Part shown: in pieces, positions 24,534 to 31,662 of the stretch
Layout: each line of letters opens with the position of its first letter
Numbering within the stretch: position 1 is the stretch's first letter
From: an uncultured Clostridia bacterium
GTDB taxonomy: Bacteria > Bacillota > Clostridia > Oscillospirales > Acutalibacteraceae
Assembly (NCBI GenBank): GCA_947166135.1
Contig: CAMVDB010000016.1
Coordinates: 1-34,997, forward strand
Length of the DNA: 34,997 nt
Reading direction: 5' to 3'
Program-made: the position numbers and the translations under genes
Notes under the pieces: generated by a model
What the model was told of the DNA's origin: nothing
What the model saw: the letters and a program-made list of their open reading frames with translations, nothing else
Databases searched by the model: none

Positions 24534-25090
24534 GGCTCCCTTTGGTAAAGGGAGCTGTCACCGAACGGTGACTGAGGGATTGTATAAATGTCGGCGTCAG
24601 CCGACGACATTATTCTTGTAGTTTATTGATGCGAGCGGAAACGTGGTAATGAATATCTGCACATATATCTTGGAATCTTTCATGGATATCTCTGTTTGTG
24701 TATCTGATTACTTCAATTCCGTGGTTGTTCAGATATTTGGTTCGCTCATCATCATATACGGTTGCATTCTCTTCATAATGCTGAGATCCATCCAATTCTA
24801 TAACCAGCTTTGCTTTCGGACAATAGAAATCGGCAATATAACGACCTATTACTTTTTGTTTTGTAAAAGCGATGCCGTAGGCTTGTCGATAAGGTTTGAG
24901 GTAATCGTACCACAAGTGTTTTTCCTCTTTCGTCATGTTCTTTCTCAGCTCTTTTGCTAAGTGAACGTTCTCTTTGCAATGCGTTCTTTCCATGAAAACC
25001 ACCTGATTCGGTTGGTCGCGGAAGAATCCGCTCCGATTTTAAAATCCCTCAGTCAGCTTGCGCTGACAGCTCCCTTTACCAAAGGGAGCC
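24534..25090. mobile_element. 557-bp inverted-repeat cassette carrying a DUF559 gene
   Basis: The ends are 48-bp terminal inverted repeats matching at 40 positions. Reading inward from each side: GGCTCCCTTTGG..., an AAAGGGAGCTGTCA stretch, 8 variable bases (CCGAACGG left, GCGCAAGC right), then TGACTGAGGGATT. Each end folds into two hairpins, and the 8 variable bases form the hairpin tip in both, so the differences keep pairing. The only gene inside is the DUF559 gene. The cassette begins 5 bp after the DUF1934 stop and ends 45 bp before argS, two genes often adjacent in clostridia. I could not find a clear target-site duplication. Related ends occur at 18539-18732. Confidence 0.72.
24610..24993 (-). 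CDS. DUF559 (Vsr-like, PD-(D/E)XK fold) endonuclease-domain protein
   Basis: A 127-residue protein of the DUF559 family, which is related by fold to very-short-patch-repair and restriction nucleases. Motifs are intact: KNMTKEEKHLWYDYLK at the N-terminus, then FTKQKVIGRYIADFYCPK with D55, LVIELDGSQHY with E66, D68 and H72, and GIEVIRYTNRDI. ATG 24993 lies 5 nt after AGGTGG; a GTG at 25002 would add three residues. It is the only gene within the inverted-repeat cassette 24534-25090. The nuclease role is inferred from family; no substrate is known. Its placement suggests that it serves the element, not the operon. Confidence 0.88.
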   Translation of the reverse strand: MERTHCKENVHLAKELRKNMTKEEKHLWYDYLKPYRQAYGIAFTKQKVIGRYIADFYCPKAKLVIELDGSQHYEENATVYDDERTKYLNNHGIEVIRYTNRDIHERFQDICADIHYHVSARINKLQE

Positions 25091-25095
25091 TTTTG

Positions 25096-25518
25096 CTATT
25101 TTTCTTTGATCGAAATATAAAACTCGTTCTCGCTGACGACTGCGCGGTTGAAGTCCAGCTTGTAGGAGGCGCAAAGCTCGCCGCCGTGCTCGCACAGATC
25201 GGTCTTGACGCTGTCGGTGAAGATGCCGATGAACATCTGACCCATCGGGGTGTCGTACAGGCACTCATGCCGAACGCCTTCTTCAAGGATCAGATGACTG
25301 CTCATCTCGCCGCGGCGGTCGATCGACAGTACGCCGTTCTCCAGCGTGACGGTGGTGTCGGTTTTGACGCCGGGGTTATCCTCGGCGTATTCGGGGTAGG
25401 TGATGACCGCGCCGCTATCGGTGAGCTGCATATCGCCCGCGGTGATGACCTCGATCCTGTCCTTTTCTCCGTCGACGGTCTGGACGCCTACGACGGTGAT
25501 CATATATCTCTCGTCCAT
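25096..25518 (-). CDS. DUF1934 family beta-barrel protein
   Basis: A 140-residue protein of the DUF1934 (YwiB-like, calycin-type barrel) family, with the usual pattern GVQTVDGEKDRIEVITAGDM, GEMSSHLILEEG, and TPMGQMFIGIFT near the end. Its ATG overlaps the murI stop (TGATG), so both are translated together. In clostridia this family commonly sits next to argS; here the DUF559 cassette begins 5 bp after its stop codon. Function unknown. Confidence 0.88.
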   Translation of the reverse strand: MDERYMITVVGVQTVDGEKDRIEVITAGDMQLTDSGAVITYPEYAEDNPGVKTDTTVTLENGVLSIDRRGEMSSHLILEEGVRHECLYDTPMGQMFIGIFTDSVKTDLCEHGGELCASYKLDFNRAVVSENEFYISIKEK

Positions 25519-26330
25519 CAGTATTCCTCGATGTTGATGTGTTCGATGTTATTGTGAGGCTTGTTTTTGAGGAACAGCCCCGCGAATTTCTCAAAGTCGG
25601 CGGGCGTATCGCTGACGTAGTACTGCGCCGTGCCGCGCTTGCCGCTGTTGCGCAGAAGTCCGCGTTCCTCGAGGATCTTCTTGGTGTAGATGGCGGTCTC
25701 CTTACCCGAGTCGATCAGGGTCACGCCGTCGCCCATCTCGCGCTGTATCGCCTCGGCGAGCAGGGGAAAGTGGGTACAGCCGAGGATGACGGTGTCTACG
25801 TCGTTCTCCTTGAGCTCCGCCATGTAGCGGTGTACCATCATCTGCACCAGCTCGTCGTCGGGGTCGACCAAGCCGTTCTCTACGAAGGAGACGAACAGCT
25901 GACAGTGCTTCTCGAATACCTCGAACTCCGGATGCTTCTCCCGGATCCGCTTCTTGTAGCTGTGGGAGTTGATGGTCGCGGCGGTGCCGATCACGCCGAT
26001 CCTGCCGTTCTTCGTGACGCGCATCGCGGTGTAGCAGGTGGGGTTGACGACGCCGGTGTAGGGGAGCCCCAGCTCGTCGCTCAGGTCGGGCGCAACCGAG
26101 CTGACGGTTCCGCAGGCGGCGACGATCATCTTGACGCCCATCTTCTTGAGGAAGCGCGCGTCCTGACGGGCATATTTATTGATGGCGTCGCGGCTCTTGG
26201 AGCCGTAGGGCACGCGCCCGGTGTCGCCGAAATAAATGATATCTTCATCGGGCATGATCTCCAGGATCTCTCGCACGGCGGTCAGTCCGCCCAGTCCGGA
26301 GTCAAAAATGCCGATAGCCTTGTCTTTCAT
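25518..26330 (-). CDS. murI: Glutamate racemase
   Basis: Makes D-glutamate for peptidoglycan. The protein has 270 residues, the normal length. D10 in IFDSGLGG, C73 in IVAACGTVSS and C185 in LGCTHFPLL are the expected catalytic residues. The first Cys motif is ACGT rather than the more usual ACNT, an Asn-to-Gly change. GAGG stands 8 nt before the ATG. It heads the minus-strand group murI-DUF1934-(DUF559)-argS-small membrane gene, with a promoter at 26430-26458. Confidence 0.95.
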   Translation of the reverse strand: MKDKAIGIFDSGLGGLTAVREILEIMPDEDIIYFGDTGRVPYGSKSRDAINKYARQDARFLKKMGVKMIVAACGTVSSVAPDLSDELGLPYTGVVNPTCYTAMRVTKNGRIGVIGTAATINSHSYKKRIREKHPEFEVFEKHCQLFVSFVENGLVDPDDELVQMMVHRYMAELKENDVDTVILGCTHFPLLAEAIQREMGDGVTLIDSGKETAIYTKKILEERGLLRNSGKRGTAQYYVSDTPADFEKFAGLFLKNKPHNNIEHINIEEY

Positions 26331-26358
26331 CTGCGGTACCTCTTTTCACAGAAAATGC

Positions 26359-26398
26359 TTGAGATTGCCACAGCCTCAAAAGAGGCTTCGCAACGATT
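26359..26398. repeat. GAGATTGCC...TTCGCAA dispersed repeat, copy 1
   Basis: TTGAGATTGCC, a GCCTC-AAAA-GAGGC hairpin, then TTCGCAACGATTG. It resembles 29119-29156 and the widespread bacterial repeat type 'GGCAATCTC...GTCATTGCGAG'. It sits in the murI leader, about 30 bp before the start. Confidence 0.6.
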
Positions 26399-26429
26399 GT
26401 TTATATAAGCACATACATATACATTATAT

Positions 26430-26458
26430 ATAATAGCACACAGCGGAATATGTTGCAA
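26430..26458 (-). promoter_or_regulatory. Probable murI promoter
   Basis: On the minus strand: -35 TTGCAA (26458-26453), 17-bp spacer, -10 TATTAT (26435-26430). It is divergent from the promoter of the gene at 26536. Confidence 0.55.
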
Positions 26459-26474
26459 GTATAAAATATTCTGC

Positions 26475-26503
26475 TTGCATTATCGGCAAACCTATTGTAT
26501 AAT
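26475..26503 (+). promoter_or_regulatory. Sigma-A promoter of the gene at 26536
   Basis: -35 TTGCAT (26475-26480), 17-bp spacer, perfect -10 TATAAT (26498-26503), 33 bp before the start codon. Confidence 0.75.
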
Positions 26504-26535
26504 AATTCTAACTAAGGTTAAAAGGAATGATCAAC

Positions 26536-27327
26536 ATGCTGAATGAAGCTTTTGCACATATAAGTGACCGCGTAGAAGAGACCCTGCAGCCGCAGGGCTT
26601 CACCAAGGTGAAGATCCAGTCCACGGACAGTAACGAGAGGGTCGCGCTCTATACCTCCGAGAACCTCGCCTATTCGGTGATCTACACCCTCGACGACCAG
26701 CATATGGTGCTGCGCGAGTGCCCGATGACCGAGGACGGTCCCAATAACGACTGGAAGAGCCTCGCGACCTGGATCTTCGACCCCGAGCACGATACGATGA
26801 AGGAGGCTTCCTCCATCGCGAACGACTTCTGTGACGCGCTGTTAGCGCCCGTCGCCATCAAGAAGCTCAAGCAGGCGAAGAAGACCAAGAAGAGCGACGA
26901 GGGCAACGCCGATCCGCTGTTTCTCTCCAAGCGCTTCATCACCCTGTTCCCCGAGATCCGCGACGAGATCAATGCCGAGCAGGACGGCTACTACCCCTTC
27001 CGCGGCGTGACCTTCGCCCGCGCGAGCATCGTCCCCCGCGTCAACGAGTTGGTCAAGAGCGGCAAGTCCGCCGACCTCAAGAAGCTCGGCAATATCCTCA
27101 GCGCCCAGTACACCAACGGCGATATGGATACCCGCTCGATCATCACGATCGTCATCCTCAACTCCATTCCCGCCGAGGACGAGGCGAAGCTCGAGGAGTA
27201 CCTCGACGATAACCTCAAGAAGGCGTTCACCTACTCGAAGAAGTTCCGCGGCAAGACCGTGAAGCCCGAGAAGGAGAAGAAGAAAAAGACCCCCATCGCC
27301 CAGAGATTAGAGGGCATGCGGAGATAA
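26536..27327 (+). CDS. Conserved-looking cytoplasmic protein, not recognised
   Basis: A 263-residue protein with no signal peptide or membrane segment. ATG 26536 has AAAGGA 9 nt upstream; ATG 26527 directly touches it. The N-terminal half (VKIQSTDSNERVALYTSENLAYSVIYTLDD, WKSLATWIFDP) looks like a small alpha/beta domain. A Lys-rich hinge (KKLKQAKKTKKSDEG) leads to a helical half (PLFLSKRFITLFPEIRDEI, RVNELVKSGKSADLKKLGNIL) and a very basic tail (KKFRGKTVKPEKEKKKKTP). It has its own strong promoter and is separated from rpmG by a repeat. Codon use matches its neighbours, so it is probably a resident gene. I assign no function. Confidence 0.8.
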   Translation: MLNEAFAHISDRVEETLQPQGFTKVKIQSTDSNERVALYTSENLAYSVIYTLDDQHMVLRECPMTEDGPNNDWKSLATWIFDPEHDTMKEASSIANDFCDALLAPVAIKKLKQAKKTKKSDEGNADPLFLSKRFITLFPEIRDEINAEQDGYYPFRGVTFARASIVPRVNELVKSGKSADLKKLGNILSAQYTNGDMDTRSIITIVILNSIPAEDEAKLEEYLDDNLKKAFTYSKKFRGKTVKPEKEKKKKTPIAQRLEGMRR

Positions 27328-27333
27328 TGATCG

Positions 27334-27450
27334 GTGAATAGTGAATGGTGAATAGTGAATGGTGAATAGTGAATGGTGAATGGTGACCGGAGGGCGCTGC
27401 CCTCGCCCGATCGCTATAAAACGCGTCAGCGTTTCCCTTCACTGTTCTCT
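27334..27450. repeat. Heptad-armed hairpin repeat (family B), copy 3, reversed
   Basis: Seven perfect heptads alternate GTGAATA / GTGAATG (27334-27382), a 14-bp superperiod. They are followed by GAGGGCGCTGCCCTC, then AAAACGCGTCAGCGTTTCCC, then a degraded arm TTCACTG-TTCTCTA. Read on the minus strand, the body has the same order as at 7427-7555. Confidence 0.78.
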
Positions 27451-27486
27451 ATATTATATTAGTATAAAAAATATTGAAACAAGCCC

Positions 27487-27515
27487 TTGACGTCTTGACG
27501 GTAATGTGTTATACT
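27487..27515 (+). promoter_or_regulatory. Sigma-A promoter of the rpmG-secE-nusG cluster
   Basis: -35 TTGACG (27487-27492), 17-bp spacer, -10 TATACT (27510-27515). A hairpin AAAGGGGC...GCCCCTTT (27530-27557) stands in the leader. Confidence 0.82.
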
Positions 27516-27645
27516 GTTAAATACCTCGTAAAGGGGCTTGTTTTTTTGCGCCCCTTTGAGTTGAGGTCGGCTTTTCATTGGACCGGCTTCAACGTTCCTT
27601 TTGAGGGAGGCTAAAATATTCCGAAAAATAACGGGAGGTGCCGAT

Positions 27646-27795
27646 ATGAGAGTGAAAATCACAATGGCATGCACTGAGTGCAAACAGCGTAATTACAACA
27701 CAATGAAAAACAAGAAGAACAGTCCTGACAGATTAGAGATGAACAAGTATTGCAGATTCTGCAAGAAGCATACTCTTCACAGGGAAACAAAGTAA
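27646..27795 (+). CDS. rpmG: 50S ribosomal protein L33
   Basis: A 49-residue ribosomal protein of the zinc-binding (C+) type. Two Cys pairs are visible, CTEC and CRFC. It ends [11 protein letters not shown] 27646 has GGGAGGTG upstream; a longer frame from 27601 has no support. Its place just before secE-nusG is the common Firmicutes order. Confidence 0.95.
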   Translation: MRVKITMACTECKQRNYNTMKNKKNSPDRLEMNKYCRFCKKHTLHRETK

Positions 27796-27807
27796 TCGGA
27801 GGGTAAC

Positions 27808-28029
27808 ATGGCTGATACAAAGAAAAAGAATGTTTTCGGCAAGATATCCTCGTTCTTCCGTGCCTGCATAGGCGAGATCAAGAAGATCACATGGCCGACT
27901 GCCGCCCAGACCACCAAGAACTTCTTAATCGTTCTTGTGGTGATCATTATCGCGGGTCTGTTTATCTACGGACTTGACAGAGGTCTGTATGCGCTTCTGA
28001 ATCTTGTCATGAGCACCGGCGCCCACTAA
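27808..28029 (+). CDS. secE: Preprotein translocase subunit SecE
   Basis: A 73-residue essential subunit of the SecYEG channel. It has the amphipathic stretch FFRACIGEIKKITWPTAAQT, the family signature, and one membrane helix (LIVLVVIIIAGLFIYGLDRG). GGAGGG precedes the ATG. It lies between rpmG and nusG as usual. Confidence 0.95.
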   Translation: MADTKKKNVFGKISSFFRACIGEIKKITWPTAAQTTKNFLIVLVVIIIAGLFIYGLDRGLYALLNLVMSTGAH

Positions 28030-28044
28030 ACGGGGAGAGCGCAA

Positions 28045-28572
28045 ATGGCTGATGAAGCAAAGTGGTATGTAGTCCATACCTACTCAGGCTATGAGAATAA
28101 GGTAGCGTCTACCCTGCAAACGACGGTCGAGAACCGCGGACTGCAGGACATGATCCCCGACGTCAAGGTGCCGACCGAGATCGTCACCGAGATCAGGGAC
28201 GACGGCTCCTCTAAGGAGGTAGAGCGCAAGCTGTACCCGGGCTATGTTTTTGTCAAGATGGTCTATACCGATGAGACATGGTATGTCGTGCGTAATATCC
28301 GCGGCTGTACCGGATTCGTCGGTCCGTCCTCTAAGCCCGTACCCCTTACCGAGTCTGAGGTTTATAAGATGGGCGTTGAGACCCGTGTGGTCGAGGTTTC
28401 CTACGATGTAGGCGATCAGGTTCGCATCATCGACGGTCCTCTCGAGGACTTCGTCGGTATCGTTGACGAGCTTGATACCGAGAAGAACTACGTCAAGGTC
28501 ACGATCTCGATGTTCGGTCGCGAGACGCCGGTAGAGCTTGAACTCAATCAGGCTGAAAAGTTAGAAGATTAA
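28045..28572 (+). CDS. nusG: Transcription termination/antitermination protein NusG
   Basis: A 175-residue transcription elongation factor that binds RNA polymerase and helps couple it to ribosomes. The N-terminal NGN domain has WYVVHTYSGYENKVA and LYPGYVFVKM; the C-terminal KOW domain has VGDQVRIIDGPLEDFVG. GGGGAG precedes the ATG, 15 bp after secE. The rplK leader follows. Confidence 0.97.
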   Translation: MADEAKWYVVHTYSGYENKVASTLQTTVENRGLQDMIPDVKVPTEIVTEIRDDGSSKEVERKLYPGYVFVKMVYTDETWYVVRNIRGCTGFVGPSSKPVPLTESEVYKMGVETRVVEVSYDVGDQVRIIDGPLEDFVGIVDELDTEKNYVKVTISMFGRETPVELELNQAEKLED

Positions 28573-28604
28573 ACGCGAAATAACCAGCGAAAGCTGTTTA
28601 TGAT

Positions 28605-28672
28605 GAGGGATCACCGATCCCTTGTGGGAGGAGCTTAACGCGTTAAGGCTCCGCCATCTACCACGAATTTAG
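28605..28672 (+). promoter_or_regulatory. Probable ribosomal-protein leader before rplK
   Basis: A hairpin AGGGATC-ACC-GATCCCT is followed by GTGGGAGGAGC, the palindrome TTAACGCGTTAA, GGCTCC and CCAC. GTGG/CCAC and GGAGC/GCTCC can pair around the palindrome. A GTGGGAGGA motif recurs before rplA (29176-29210). In many bacteria L1 controls its own operon through such mRNA sites; that link is inferred. Confidence 0.5.
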
Positions 28673-28684
28673 GAGGAATAAAAA

Positions 28685-29110
28685 ATGGCACAGAAAGTAA
28701 CCGGATTAATCAAGTTACAGATTCCTGCCGGAAAAGCGACTCCGGCTCCGCCTGTAGGCCCTGCGCTGGGTCAGCACGGCGTTAACATCGTTTCCTTTAC
28801 CAAGGAATTCAACGAGCGCACCAAGAATGACATCGGACTGATCATCCCTGTCGTTATCACTGTTTACGCAGACCGTTCTTTCACATTTATCACCAAGACT
28901 CCGCCTGCGCCTGTTCTGATCAAGAAGGCTTGCAACATCGAGACCGCTTCCGGCGAGCCCAACAAGAAGAAGGTTGCCAAGATCACTAAGGAACAGTGCC
29001 AGAAGATCGCTGAGACAAAGATGAAGGACCTCAACGCCGCTAACATCGACACCGCTACCTCTATGATCATGGGTACCGCTCGCTCGATGGGTATTGAAGT
29101 AGTCGACTGA
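28685..29110 (+). CDS. rplK: 50S ribosomal protein L11
   Basis: A 141-residue ribosomal protein that binds the GTPase-associated region of 23S rRNA. Signatures: [25 protein letters not shown] near the start (split here by reading: residues ~9-33), and [10 protein letters not shown] at the end. AGGAGG precedes the ATG. It is followed by rplA after a 113-bp gap with a dispersed repeat and a leader-like hairpin. Confidence 0.97.
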   Translation: MAQKVTGLIKLQIPAGKATPAPPVGPALGQHGVNIVSFTKEFNERTKNDIGLIIPVVITVYADRSFTFITKTPPAPVLIKKACNIETASGEPNKKKVAKITKEQCQKIAETKMKDLNAANIDTATSMIMGTARSMGIEVVD

Positions 29111-29118
29111 AATATCAG

Positions 29119-29156
29119 TTGAGATTGCCGCGGCACGGGTGTGCCTCGCAATGACA
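29119..29156. repeat. GAGATTGCC...CGCAATGAC dispersed repeat, copy 2
   Basis: TTGAGATTGCC-GCGGCAC-GGGTGTGCC-TCGCAATGACA. The outer parts match the widely dispersed bacterial repeat whose other strand reads GTCATTGCGAG...GGCAATCTC. It lies between rplK and rplA, an unusual place for a repeat. Confidence 0.65.
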
Positions 29157-29175
29157 AATTGAAGTTACAACATCC

Positions 29176-29210
29176 GGGTGGGAGGAAAATTCCGCTTAAC
29201 CACCTAACTA
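29176..29210 (+). promoter_or_regulatory. Leader-like hairpin before rplA
   Basis: GGTGGGAGGAA...TTCC...CCACC forms a nested stem 14 bp before the rplA ribosome site. The GTGGGAGGA word is shared with the rplK leader, so this is a candidate L1-binding autoregulatory site. Confidence 0.5.
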
Positions 29211-29223
29211 TGGAGGATATAAT

Positions 29224-29919
29224 ATGAAACACGGTAAGAAATACGTTGACGCTGCTAAGCTCGTCGACAGAACAAAATTATATGATACTACCGAGGCTCT
29301 GGATACCGTCATCAAGACCGCTACCGCGAAGTTTGACGAGACCATCGAGCTTCATGTAAAGCTGGGCGTTGACTCCCGCCACGCTGACCAGCAGGTCCGC
29401 GGCGCTGTCGTACTCCCCAACGGTACCGGTAAGAAGGTACGCGTCCTCGCGATCTGCAAGGGTGAGAATGAGAAGCTCGCTCAGGAAGCTGGCGCTGACT
29501 ATGTAGGCGCTGAGGACATGACTCAGAAGATCCAGCAGGAGAACTGGATGGACTTCGACGTACTCATCACCACCCCCGACTGCATGGGTCTGGTCGGTCG
29601 TCTGGGCCGTATCCTCGGTCCCCGCGGCTTGATGCCTAACCCCAAGGCGGGCACCGTAACCCCCGATATCGCTCGCGCGATCAAGGAGGCTAAGGCCGGT
29701 AAGATCGAGTATCGTCTGGATAAGACCAACATCATCCACTGCCCGATCGGTAAGAAGTCCTTTGGCACCGAGAAGCTCCAGGAGAACCTCGAAACTCTCA
29801 TGGGCGCTATCGCTAAGGCGAAGCCCGCTGCCGCTAAGGGTCAGTATATCAAGAGCTGTGCGGTCACCTCTACCATGGGTCCGTCCGTTCGCATCAACCC
29901 GACTAAGTTCGGCGTATGA
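29224..29919 (+). CDS. rplA: 50S ribosomal protein L1
   Basis: A 231-residue ribosomal protein of the L1 stalk; in many bacteria also the repressor of its own operon. Signatures: [17 protein letters not shown] at the start, [21 protein letters not shown] in the centre (nearly invariant), and [10 protein letters not shown] near the end. TGGAGG precedes the ATG. Confidence 0.97.
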   Translation: MKHGKKYVDAAKLVDRTKLYDTTEALDTVIKTATAKFDETIELHVKLGVDSRHADQQVRGAVVLPNGTGKKVRVLAICKGENEKLAQEAGADYVGAEDMTQKIQQENWMDFDVLITTPDCMGLVGRLGRILGPRGLMPNPKAGTVTPDIARAIKEAKAGKIEYRLDKTNIIHCPIGKKSFGTEKLQENLETLMGAIAKAKPAAAKGQYIKSCAVTSTMGPSVRINPTKFGV

Positions 29920-30092
29920 CGCGCGCGTCTTAGTACACCATACTGACACGCTCTGCCGACGTTGTAAAGAGTGCGATCACTGCTTGTTGATCGCGGCTTG
30001 ATACGCTGCTTCGGCAGATATGAAGCTCCCCTGATAAAGGGAGGCTTAAAAAGGTATCATGCCCGTAAGGGCTGATATAAATATCGCTGTTC

Positions 30093-30222
30093 TAAAGACA
30101 ACAGGTTCCTTTGCGTTTAATGACCCACGGGTCGCCTGTCGAGGAAGAAGCATTACATGAGCGGCTTAGCCGCGCCAATATGTAATTATCCGCCTCTCCT
30201 CGCAAGGGAGAGGCTGTTTTTT
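30093..30222 (+). promoter_or_regulatory. L10 (rplJL) ribosomal-protein leader with attenuator
   Basis: AAGACAACAGGTTCC, then GTTTAATGACC, CCTGTCGAGGAAGAAGC match the conserved core of the L10 leader of Firmicutes, which binds L10-(L12)4. It ends in a terminator hairpin at 30191-30222, upstream of rplJ, so L10 binding probably controls read-through. The 173 bases before it (29920-30092) hold a GCGATCA/TGATCGC hairpin and CTCCCCTGATAAAGGGAGGC, but no gene. Confidence 0.8.
30191..30222 (+). terminator. Attenuator terminator in the rplJ leader
   Basis: GCCTCTCC pairs with GGAGAGGC (8 bp, loop TCGCAAG), followed by TGTTTTTT. It precedes rplJ by about 60 bp. Confidence 0.8.
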
Positions 30223-30280
30223 GAACAACGTAAATCTGCTTTGTGGAATCAAAGCTATCAAATTTACGGAGGTGAATGAT

Positions 30281-30895
30281 TTGCCGAGTGCTAAGGTTTT
30301 GGAACAGAAGAAGGCTATCGTAGCTGAGCTGACCGAGCGTCTTAAGGGCTCTGTCACCGGTGTTCTGGTCAACTACAAGGGTATCAACGTTGCCGACGAT
30401 ACCGCACTCCGTAAGGAGCTGCGTGAGGCGGGCGTCAAGTACTCCGTCGTTAAGAACACACTGCTCTCCCGCGCTTGCGAGGAGGCTGAGCTGAGCGGTC
30501 TGCAGACCACTCTCGCGGGTACTACCGCGCTGGCTACCAGTGACGAGGATTACGGCGCTGCTGCCCGAATTCTGGCTAACTATGCAAAGAAGAGCAAGGA
30601 CTTTGAGATCAAGGGCGGTTATCTCGACGGTGAAGTCGTAGAGCTGGATGTCATCGATAAGCTGGCTAAGCTCCCCACCCGCGAGGTTCTGCTTGCGAAA
30701 GTACTGGGTGCCTTCCAGGCTCCTATCGCTGCCTTTGCCCGCGCGATGCAGGCTATCGTAGACGATGGCGGTATCGAGGCTTGCCTTGCTAAGAAGGCTC
30801 CTGCTGTGGCTCCTGCTGACGACGCGTCGCCGGAGGCTGCTCCCGCAGAGGCTCCTGCTGAGGCTCCCGCTGAGGAAGCTCCCGCTGCTGAATAA
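30281..30895 (+). CDS. rplJ: 50S ribosomal protein L10
   Basis: Stalk base protein that carries L7/L12 dimers. I place the start at TTG 30281, which follows GGAGG with 8-nt spacing and gives the usual LPSAKVLEQKKAIVAEL opening; the frame extends upstream to 30221 but that is the attenuator tail. The 204-residue protein is longer than a typical ~170-residue L10 because of an Ala/Pro/Glu-rich tail (PAEAPAEAPAEEAPAAE). NYKGINVADDTALRKELREA and VKNTLLSRA are family signatures. Confidence 0.95.
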   Translation: MPSAKVLEQKKAIVAELTERLKGSVTGVLVNYKGINVADDTALRKELREAGVKYSVVKNTLLSRACEEAELSGLQTTLAGTTALATSDEDYGAAARILANYAKKSKDFEIKGGYLDGEVVELDVIDKLAKLPTREVLLAKVLGAFQAPIAAFARAMQAIVDDGGIEACLAKKAPAVAPADDASPEAAPAEAPAEAPAEEAPAAE

Positions 30896-30920
30896 TCACG
30901 CAGCACCTTTGGATGCGTGA
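30896..30920 (+). other. Hairpin between rplJ and rplL
   Basis: TCACGCA...TGCGTGA forms a 7-bp stem directly after the rplJ stop. It has no T run, so it may be an RNA processing or stability element that helps give the higher L7/L12 output. Confidence 0.4.
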
Positions 30921-30982
30921 GAAAAGACGCGCGTCCTACCTATCACTACTAAAATTACTAATTTAAATTGGAGGAAATTAAA

Positions 30983-31360
30983 ATGGCATCTGAGAAGATT
31001 ACTGCTATTATTGAAGAGTTAAAGACTCTCACCGTGCTCGAGCTCGCTGACCTCGTACACGCTGTTGAGGATGAGTTCGGTGTATCCGCTGCTGCCGCTG
31101 TTGCAGTTGCAGGTCCCGCTGCAGGCGGCGAGGAGGCTGCTGCTGCTAAGACTGAGTTCGACGTTATCCTGAAGTCCCCCGGCTCCGGTAAGATCGCTGT
31201 TATCAAGGTTGTTCGCGAGATCACCGGTCTTGGTCTGAAGGAAGCTAAGGCTCTGGTTGACGGCGCTCCCAAGCCCATCAAGGAAGGCATCTCTGAGGAT
31301 GACGCTAACGCCATCAAGGAGAAGCTCGAGGCTGCCGGCGCTGAGGTCGAGATTAAGTAA
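30983..31360 (+). CDS. rplL: 50S ribosomal protein L7/L12
   Basis: A 125-residue stalk protein present in several copies per ribosome, which recruits translation factors. N-terminal dimer domain ([20 protein letters not shown]), an Ala/Gly hinge ([19 protein letters not shown]), and the C-terminal domain [20 protein letters not shown]...[18 protein letters not shown] 30983 has TTGGAGGA upstream. A terminator follows at 31392-31424. Confidence 0.97.
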   Translation: MASEKITAIIEELKTLTVLELADLVHAVEDEFGVSAAAAVAVAGPAAGGEEAAAAKTEFDVILKSPGSGKIAVIKVVREITGLGLKEAKALVDGAPKPIKEGISEDDANAIKEKLEAAGAEVEIK

Positions 31361-31391
31361 TTTATCCCGATTTCAATTTAACAATCGCTGT

Positions 31392-31424
31392 AAAGCAGGT
31401 GTCCGTTCGGATGCCTGCTTTTTT
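31392..31424 (+). terminator. Rho-independent terminator after rplL
   Basis: AAAGCAGGTGTCC pairs with GGATGCCTGCTTT (two G-T pairs), small loop, then TTTTTT. It closes the ribosomal cluster. Confidence 0.85.
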
Positions 31425-31460
31425 AGTTAGAAGTGTGGAGGAGTTAGGAATGCTCCCGCC

Positions 31461-31568
31461 GTAGGGGCGGTCATTGACCGCCCGCGAATGACGGGCAATT
31501 CCGTTATCGAAAGCGTGGGATAGGATATAGAACGACCTGCGGGACGCGGGCGAGCAATGTGTCCCTAC
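31461..31568 (-). repeat. Hairpin-ended intergenic repeat, family A copy 4 (inverted)
   Basis: On the plus strand it begins GTAGGGGCGGTCATTGACC and ends GTCCCTAC. Reversed, it has the same middle as the other copies: TATCCTATCCCACG, CTTTCGATAACG, CCGTCATTCGCGG. One end hairpin is perfect; the other (GGGACACATTGCTCGCCC) is decayed. With a short heptad stretch at 31425-31450 it fills the 302-base gap after rplL, where no other feature was seen. Confidence 0.75.
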
Positions 31569-31662
31569 GATAAACCTCGCACACCTCATGACTGCCTTTG
31601 TATTATTATAAAATGTATATTTCTGTCCCATCGGTCAACACTATCATCAGGAGATGATAGAA

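Noticed and set aside
24490..24561. A 24-residue N-terminal extension of ArgRS
   Set aside because: It translates the terminal repeat of the DUF559 cassette, and the ATG at 24489 has a well-placed ribosome site.
24610..24993. DUF559 gene as part of a restriction-modification or repair system
   Set aside because: No methylase, specificity or mismatch-repair gene is near, and the gene is boxed in by its own inverted repeats.
29920..30092. Possible small RNA or further DUF559-type repeat end before the L10 leader (CTCCCCTGATAAAGGGAGGC)
   Set aside because: It resembles the first hairpin of the cassette ends but lacks the second hairpin and the TGAGG motif, so a chance hairpin or old remnant cannot be told apart.
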